Assembly: GCA_022579005.1 (NCBI GenBank)
Contig: MU401958.1
Coordinates: forward strand, 1-14,016
DNA length: 14,016 bases
From: Poronia punctata
Taxonomy: Eukaryota; Ascomycota; Sordariomycetes; Xylariales; Xylariaceae
Direction: 5' to 3'
This document shows positions 9,680-14,016 of the stretch, in pieces. The notes beneath the pieces were generated by a model. It was not told the DNA's origin. It did no database searches and saw only the letters and a program-made list of their open reading frames with translations. The first letter of the stretch is position 1; each line of letters starts with the position of its first letter. Made by a program: the position numbers and the translations under genes.

Positions 9680-11632
9680 GTATATATTATAGTTGCTATT
9701 TTAACTATTATTGCGTTTTATATATTTGTTATTATTGTTATAAATAAAGTATATATTATAAGCAGCGTTAGGTGCAATACTTTTAATAGCTATGTAAGCT
9801 TTTATGCTTATTTTTTTGTTGCCTTTACTAAAGCAAATATATTTGTTAGCAGCTAAAGCTTTTACTTTATTGCTAGCATTTAGCTTACTATTTAGCACTG
9901 TAGTTTTGCTTAAATAGCTATATATGCTGTTATTATTTTGCTGTTGTTAATTAAAACGTTTATACTAAGTTTATTATCGTAGCTTATTATTGCGTAACCT
10001 GCTTTAAAAGCGCTAAAAACGTTATTTTTTTAGTTTTTGTTAGCAGTTTGCTTGCTTTAACATATATTGCTATTAGCTTTTTTTATATAGCGTACCTTAG
10101 CGCTTATTTTTGCTTTAGTAACAATACGGCAACTATAACTATTGCTATTATTGTTTGCTAAACTAAAATTAATAGTAAGCTAGCTGTTATTTATAGCCTT
10201 AGTTTTGCTAGTATTTTTTTGTTACCTAGTACGCTTTATTACTGTTGCTATTATTTTCCTTGCTATAGTATTTAACCGGTTTATTGCGCTTTTGTTTTTT
10301 TTATTATAGCTTTTTTGTTAAAGCTTTTTGCTTTTTATTTAAAATATCTAAGTATGCTAACATTTTTTTTGTTTTAAGCGCTAGAACTAGCTTTTGCAGC
10401 TTAGCTAGCAATAAGTTTTATAACCTATTAAAAAGCTGTACGTTTTAAGTATTGCTTTATACATGTACATACTTAAAGAGCTTTATTGTATATGTTTTAA
10501 CTAGCTGCCTTTTTGCAACATTATTAAAGGTATACTTATAAGTGTTAAACTAAGCAGCAGCTTTAACGGGCTATAGTTTAAACTTTTGTATAATAGTAGC
10601 AATAAATATGTTTAACATAACGCAGTATTAGCAGCGATCTTTATTTAAAAGCTATTAAGACTACTATGCTAAAGCGTTCTCTTTTAGCAAGGTTTACTTA
10701 TTATTAGCTATAGCGTTAGCTTTAACCTAATTATTAGCTTAATTTTGCACCTTTTATATTTATAAGTAGGGATTAGTATATATAGCATATTTGCTATTAT
10801 AAAAGATAGTATAGCTGTTTAATTTACTAGCAAGGGCGTTAAGCTAAAAAAAACTAATATTTATTACTTTTAGCTAATAAAACGTTAACGTAGTTAAGGT
10901 AATGTTTAGCATAAGTGTTGCTAAGTGTAGCTATAACTTTTGCTTAACTTTTATTAATTATATACGCTTTTTAAAGTTGCTAACTATAATTATAAGCTAT
11001 TTTATAAAGGCAGCAAAGTTAGCGCTATAGTTTTGCGTGTTGTCATATAAAACATTCTTGCCTTTTAATCTTAATGCCTTTAATTTAAACGCTATATTTT
11101 TTATGTTTTGTAGCATAGTTATTATAATTGTCAGCAATTGTAAATTTTTTAAAAGCGCGCTTTTAAGCTTGTTTAGCTGTTCTTGCTTAATATATTTATT
11201 AAGCTTGCTATTTTTTAAAAAAATTGTTATACGTTTAGTAACAGTTTTGTATAATATAGTAAAGAGATAATTGTTAACTATTTACTGTTTTAAGTAGTTT
11301 TTTATAGTAAGCTTAAGCAGCTAAACTATGTACAGAATACTACTAGCTATTAATATATTAAGCTAGGCAATATGTTTAATAAAGTTAACAGCAAGCTTGC
11401 TTTTTTTAGCTATATATAACTTTTTTAAGTATATAATAGTAAACTGCTAAATTTGCTTAGCTTTTTTAATAAAGTCAGTATTTATTTAAGCTTATAAAAA
11501 AGACTAGACGTGCTATATGTTATTAAATATGCTAAAGTAGGCAGTTTATAATGCACTATTTTTAAAAGTATTATTTGCTAGCGGGTTACAGCGTCGGTTT
11601 AGTTATTAAGCAAAGCAATTAATTAGACTTAT
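9680..11632 (-). other. gag region of the polyprotein
   Basis: Residues about 1-650. The frame reads as a charged, Gln- and Asn-rich protein once stops are seen as lost Gln or Trp, for example the segments VQLFNRL-NLLLAKLQKLVL (near 10430) and SRLRNNKLR (near 9990). This fits a capsid precursor by position (first in the polyprotein) and style. I see no convincing CX2CX4HX4C knuckle; the stretch ICFSKGNKKISIKAY near 9800 only faintly recalls one. Assignment rests mainly on order and on the clear pol domains that follow. Confidence 0.6.
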
Positions 11633-11874
11633 ATAAAAAAATTGTTATATTTTGCTTAATAGCAAATAACACTAACGTTTTAATAGCTAGTTAAAGCAAC
11701 AGTTGCTTATATGTTTTAAAGTAGTAGTTTAAGTATGCTAACAAGTACAAAGGTGTGCTTTTTTCCTTTTATAGTTAACTATTACGTTAAGCAACAATCT
11801 AGTTATCTTTACTGCCTAGCATGCTGTATTTCCTTTAGCTAACTAGTTTTTAAACTTAAATAGTAAGCATTACT
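11633..11874 (-). other. Leader between 5' LTR and gag, primer-binding region
   Basis: About 240 bases between the 5' LTR and the probable gag start. The first bases after the LTR on the minus strand, AGTAATGCTTACTATTTAAG, occupy the position of the tRNA primer-binding site. I cannot match them to a particular tRNA 3' end, and mutation may have blurred the site. The gag frame looks non-coding here (Cys-rich, stops, no conserved character). Confidence 0.45.
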
Positions 11875-12042
11875 TATTAAGCGTAGGTTTATAATGTTAA
11901 GGTTAACGTATAGTTAGTATTTATAATAATTAATTAAAAACTAAGTTCTTCTTTCTAATTTACGTATAAAGGGTAGCTACTTTTATAAGCAAGCTTGCCT
12001 TGTTTATAGTTAGGCTTGCCGGCTAGGGGAATGCCTCTAACA
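11875..12042 (-). repeat. 5' LTR (168 bp)
   Basis: Upstream LTR in the element's own direction. On the minus strand it begins TGTTAGAGG, keeping the canonical TG start. Its far end reads TA where CA is expected, as a single C-to-T change would give. It aligns without gaps to the left copy and I count 17 differences, all transitions. It carries the TATA-like box that would have driven gag-pol. G+C is visibly higher than in the flanks, with an intact block GGCTTGCCGGCTAGGGGAAT shared by both copies. Confidence 0.92.
11981..11987 (-). promoter_or_regulatory. TATA-like box in the 5' LTR
   Basis: TATAAAA on the minus strand, inside the LTR, pointing toward gag-pol; the same heptamer is kept at 3183-3189 in the other LTR. 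Its orientation independently supports minus-strand transcription. A role as the core promoter is inferred from position. Confidence 0.55.
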
Positions 12043-12047
12043 CTAAT
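12043..12047. repeat. Target site duplication, right copy (CTAAT)
   Basis: Identical to the CTAAT at the left boundary and directly adjacent to the terminal ACA of the right LTR (plus strand), which is the TGT start of the element on the minus strand. Confidence 0.85.
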
Positions 12048-14016
12048 GCTTAAAATTAACAAAATGCTTTAGCTATAAAAAACGTTACTAATATTAAACT
12101 TTTTGCTTATACTAGCAATATAAGCATAGTTAAAGCTTTATATTAAAATAATAACTTGTTTATATATAAAAGCAAAAGCTATATTTATATAAACTAAACC
12201 TAAGATTTTATTTATATTATTATTATTAACTTTAATAATATAAAAATTATAAAAAAAGTTAAAAAAAGCAATAATAAAATAGCTGCTAAAATGTTTACTA
12301 TTAACTAATATAAGCTATTTTTTATATAATTCTACTTTTACTAAAAGCTTATAAAAGTTTTTACTTAAAAAAATAAAAATATTTTACTATAATTAAATAT
12401 TTAACTAGTTACTTTAAAAGTTAAAATATTTAATTTACTTTTTACTACTATAAAAAACATACTTAAAAGCAAAAAAGCTAATATAAAATAAGCGCTTAAT
12501 ATTTATATAAAAACTTAATAGTTATAAAATACTAAAGTTAATAAGCTACTTTTAAAAAAAGTTAACATTATGCTTAAAAACATAATTTTTAAAGCATTAA
12601 GCTACGCTAACGTGTTAATTTATTAAATTAGCTATATTATTTAAAATATTATAGTTAAAAGTAAAAAAACTATTTATATAGCGCTTAAAAACATTAAATA
12701 CTAATTTAATTAAAAAAGTAAAAGTTAAGTTTTAATTAACGCTATAAACTTTAGCAAGCTGCCTAGCTTATAGCCTAATATAATTACGCTTTTAAAATTA
12801 ACTAATTGCTTTATAGCTTTAGTTTAATAAACTAAATCCTAGCTTATTAAAAATGCATTATAATAAGCAACTAATATAAGCAGCTATTTTTATATTAATA
12901 TTATAATAGTTATTTTTAATATTTTATAAAACAATATTTAACTAAGTACTTAAAGCTTTAATTTAAAGCTAACTTTATTTTAAATATTTTTTATAGCTTT
13001 AAAGCAATATATAATTACTAACTACGTTTAAACTTGCTTTAAAATTACTATTATTATAAGCATAAAAAAGCAAAGCAAGCTTATTATAAAAGTTATTAAT
13101 ACTAGTGCACAAGCTAGCCTTATTATTAAAACATATATTTTAAAGCACGCTTTATTAATTTAGCAAACTAGTTTTATTTAAAAAAGCTATAATAATAATG
13201 CTAATAAAATTAATTATACTAATATTATTAAAACTAAAATATAGCTTACTAAGCAAAGCGTTAATTTTTTATTATATATTATTTTAAAGTAATATACTTT
13301 ATTTTTTTTACTTTTAAGTATAAATTTTATTATTAAAATAAATATGTTTTTATACTATTAAAACAACTACTTTATATATAATATATAATTTAAAAAAATA
13401 AAAATTATAATTTTAATAGCGTTTATTAAAAACTAGTTTTTATTATAGCTATTTAAAGTTGTTAATATATTAAAAAACTAGCTACTATTTGCTTATTTTT
13501 AAAGCTAGTAAATAGTATAATAAAGCTTTATTAAATAATTGTTAAAAAAGTAGCTAATAGTAATAATAATAACAAGTTTAACTTATTTTGCTATAATTAA
13601 AATATTGCTTTAATTATAAATTATAATATTGCTTTTTATAGTATGCTTTAAAAAAAAATCTTTAATATAATGCTTAATATTAAAAAAAGCTTACTTTTAA
13701 ATATTGCTAGCTTTAGCTTTACTTACTTTAAAAACGCTATATTATTTAGTTATAAGCATAATATTAATTTTAGCTTTTTTAATATATTTTTAATTAGTTT
13801 AGCTAATAATAAGACTATATAAGCTATATTATATAATAATGCTTTTATAAATATTTTTTATAATACTACTTAAAAGGTTTATTATAAAGCTTAACAAACT
13901 AGTATTACTATTATTAAAAAAGTAAATTAACTAAGCGCTTTAATTAAGTTATTTAATGTTTTTATTATATATAAAAGCAAAGCTAAAAAAGTTTATTTTT
14001 TTAATAATGTTTTATT
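12048..14016. other. Right flank: mutated AT-rich sequence without a supported gene
   Basis: Nearly two kilobases with the same composition as the left flank: AT-rich, TpC and GpA scarce, stops in all frames. No LTR-like, terminal inverted or coding motif stands out. Reading the plus strand across the reconstructed empty site keeps a frame with several Cys or Tyr codons just after the junction, but this is too weak to call a gene. It is most likely another inactivated repeat into which the Gypsy element inserted. Confidence 0.55.

Larger units (their letters stand above)
5105..11632 (-). pseudogene. gag-pol polyprotein of a Ty3/Gypsy element, broken by many stops
   Basis: One minus-strand frame (codon first bases at positions 1 modulo 3) reads as a gag-pol polyprotein for about 2,176 codons with no frameshift that I could find. 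In order: gag (residues about 1-650), a C2HC finger (654-675), retropepsin (about 740-850), reverse transcriptase (about 1120-1310), RNase H (about 1385-1555), integrase with HHCC and DD(35)E (about 1680-1900), and a chromodomain (about 2065-2115). Residue numbers assume a start at 11632, where ATA now stands and ATG is the likely ancestor; no intact ATG opens the frame. The end is set at TAG 5105-5107; TAGs at 5114 or TAA at 5063 are alternatives, as any of these could be mutated sense codons. Gag and pol share one frame, so no programmed frameshift is needed. Stops are mostly former Gln or Trp codons. The longest stretch without a stop covers 9701-9898. The product was cytoplasmic and particle-forming, with integrase acting in the nucleus. 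Confidence 0.9.
3077..12042 (-). mobile_element. Complete Ty3/Gypsy LTR retrotransposon, inactivated by transitions
   Basis: An 8,966-bp element bounded by two directly repeated 168-bp LTRs and a 5-bp target duplication CTAAT. The minus strand is sense: the LTR TATA box, gag-pol and the second ORF all read leftwards. Domain order gag, zinc finger, protease, reverse transcriptase, RNase H, integrase, chromodomain is that of Ty3/Gypsy; Copia would place integrase before reverse transcriptase. Motifs such as the integrase tail (IAIQYYLLTNPDI) and the chromodomain resemble the long gag-pol proteins common in Pezizomycotina genomes; that family likeness is from memory, not a search. In-frame stops are mostly TAA or TAG where Gln (CAA/CAG) or Trp is expected, as C-to-T and G-to-A mutation would produce. 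The copy cannot be autonomous. Confidence 0.93.

Noticed and set aside
9780..9840. Retroviral CCHC knuckle (ICFSKGNKKISIKAY)
   Set aside because: Spacing and residues do not fit CX2CX4HX4C even allowing Cys-to-Tyr and His-to-Tyr changes.
9500..9856. 118-codon plus-strand ORF
   Set aside because: It runs antisense to gag-pol across the clear C2HC finger region; its hydrophobic text comes from the complement of an A-rich coding strand. A shadow.
11037..11270. 77-codon plus-strand ORF
   Set aside because: Antisense to the gag frame, low-complexity hydrophobic text, no independent support.
5065..11860. A non-LTR (LINE) element ending in the A50 tract
   Set aside because: The coding order is gag, protease, reverse transcriptase, RNase H, DDE integrase, chromodomain, which is Gypsy, and the paired LTRs with target duplications enclose it. 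The tract itself remains unexplained and is kept as a finding.
3077..12042. Copia-type element
   Set aside because: Integrase motifs lie downstream of reverse transcriptase and RNase H, the reverse of Copia order, and the polymerase motif is YIDD-like.

Overview
The window looks like a mutated, AT-rich repeat block from a filamentous ascomycete (Pezizomycotina). Base composition is extremely AT-rich throughout, the only recognisable coding matter is a retrotransposon full of C-to-T and G-to-A changes, and the two long terminal repeats differ only by transitions. That pattern is what repeat-induced point mutation (RIP) or a similar cytosine-mutating defence leaves. No host gene, tRNA, rRNA or CRISPR array is visible.

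Layout: 1-3071 is degenerate AT-rich flank with no gene I can support. From 3077 to 12042 lies one complete LTR retrotransposon on the minus strand, with 168-bp LTRs (3077-3244 and 11875-12042) and a 5-bp target duplication CTAAT (3072-3076 and 12043-12047). From 12048 to the end the degenerate AT-rich flank resumes, so the element probably sits inside older repeats.

Inside the element, read on the minus strand: leader (11874-11633); one gag-pol frame of about 2,176 codons (11632-5105) that stays in register for 6.5 kb despite many stop codons; a short non-coding junction with an 8-bp hairpin, a 50-nt A tract (T on the plus strand) and five TTAA units (5091-4990); a second unrecognised frame of about 500 codons (about 4862 to 3300); then the 3' LTR. 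Gag-pol carries gag, a C2HC zinc finger, retropepsin, reverse transcriptase, RNase H, an HHCC plus DD(35)E integrase and a C-terminal chromodomain. The order PR-RT-RH-INT makes it Ty3/Gypsy, in the chromodomain-bearing (chromovirus-like) style.

The element is dead. Catalytic acidic residues of the protease, reverse transcriptase, RNase H and integrase are all changed (Asp to Asn, Glu to Lys), and stops interrupt the frame every few dozen codons. The lack of indels in the coding frame and between the LTRs says it was killed by point mutation, not by slow general decay. The most interesting parts are the extra downstream ORF, its poly(A)/hairpin junction with pol, and the mutational context, which seems to spare GpC and to remove TpC/GpA.
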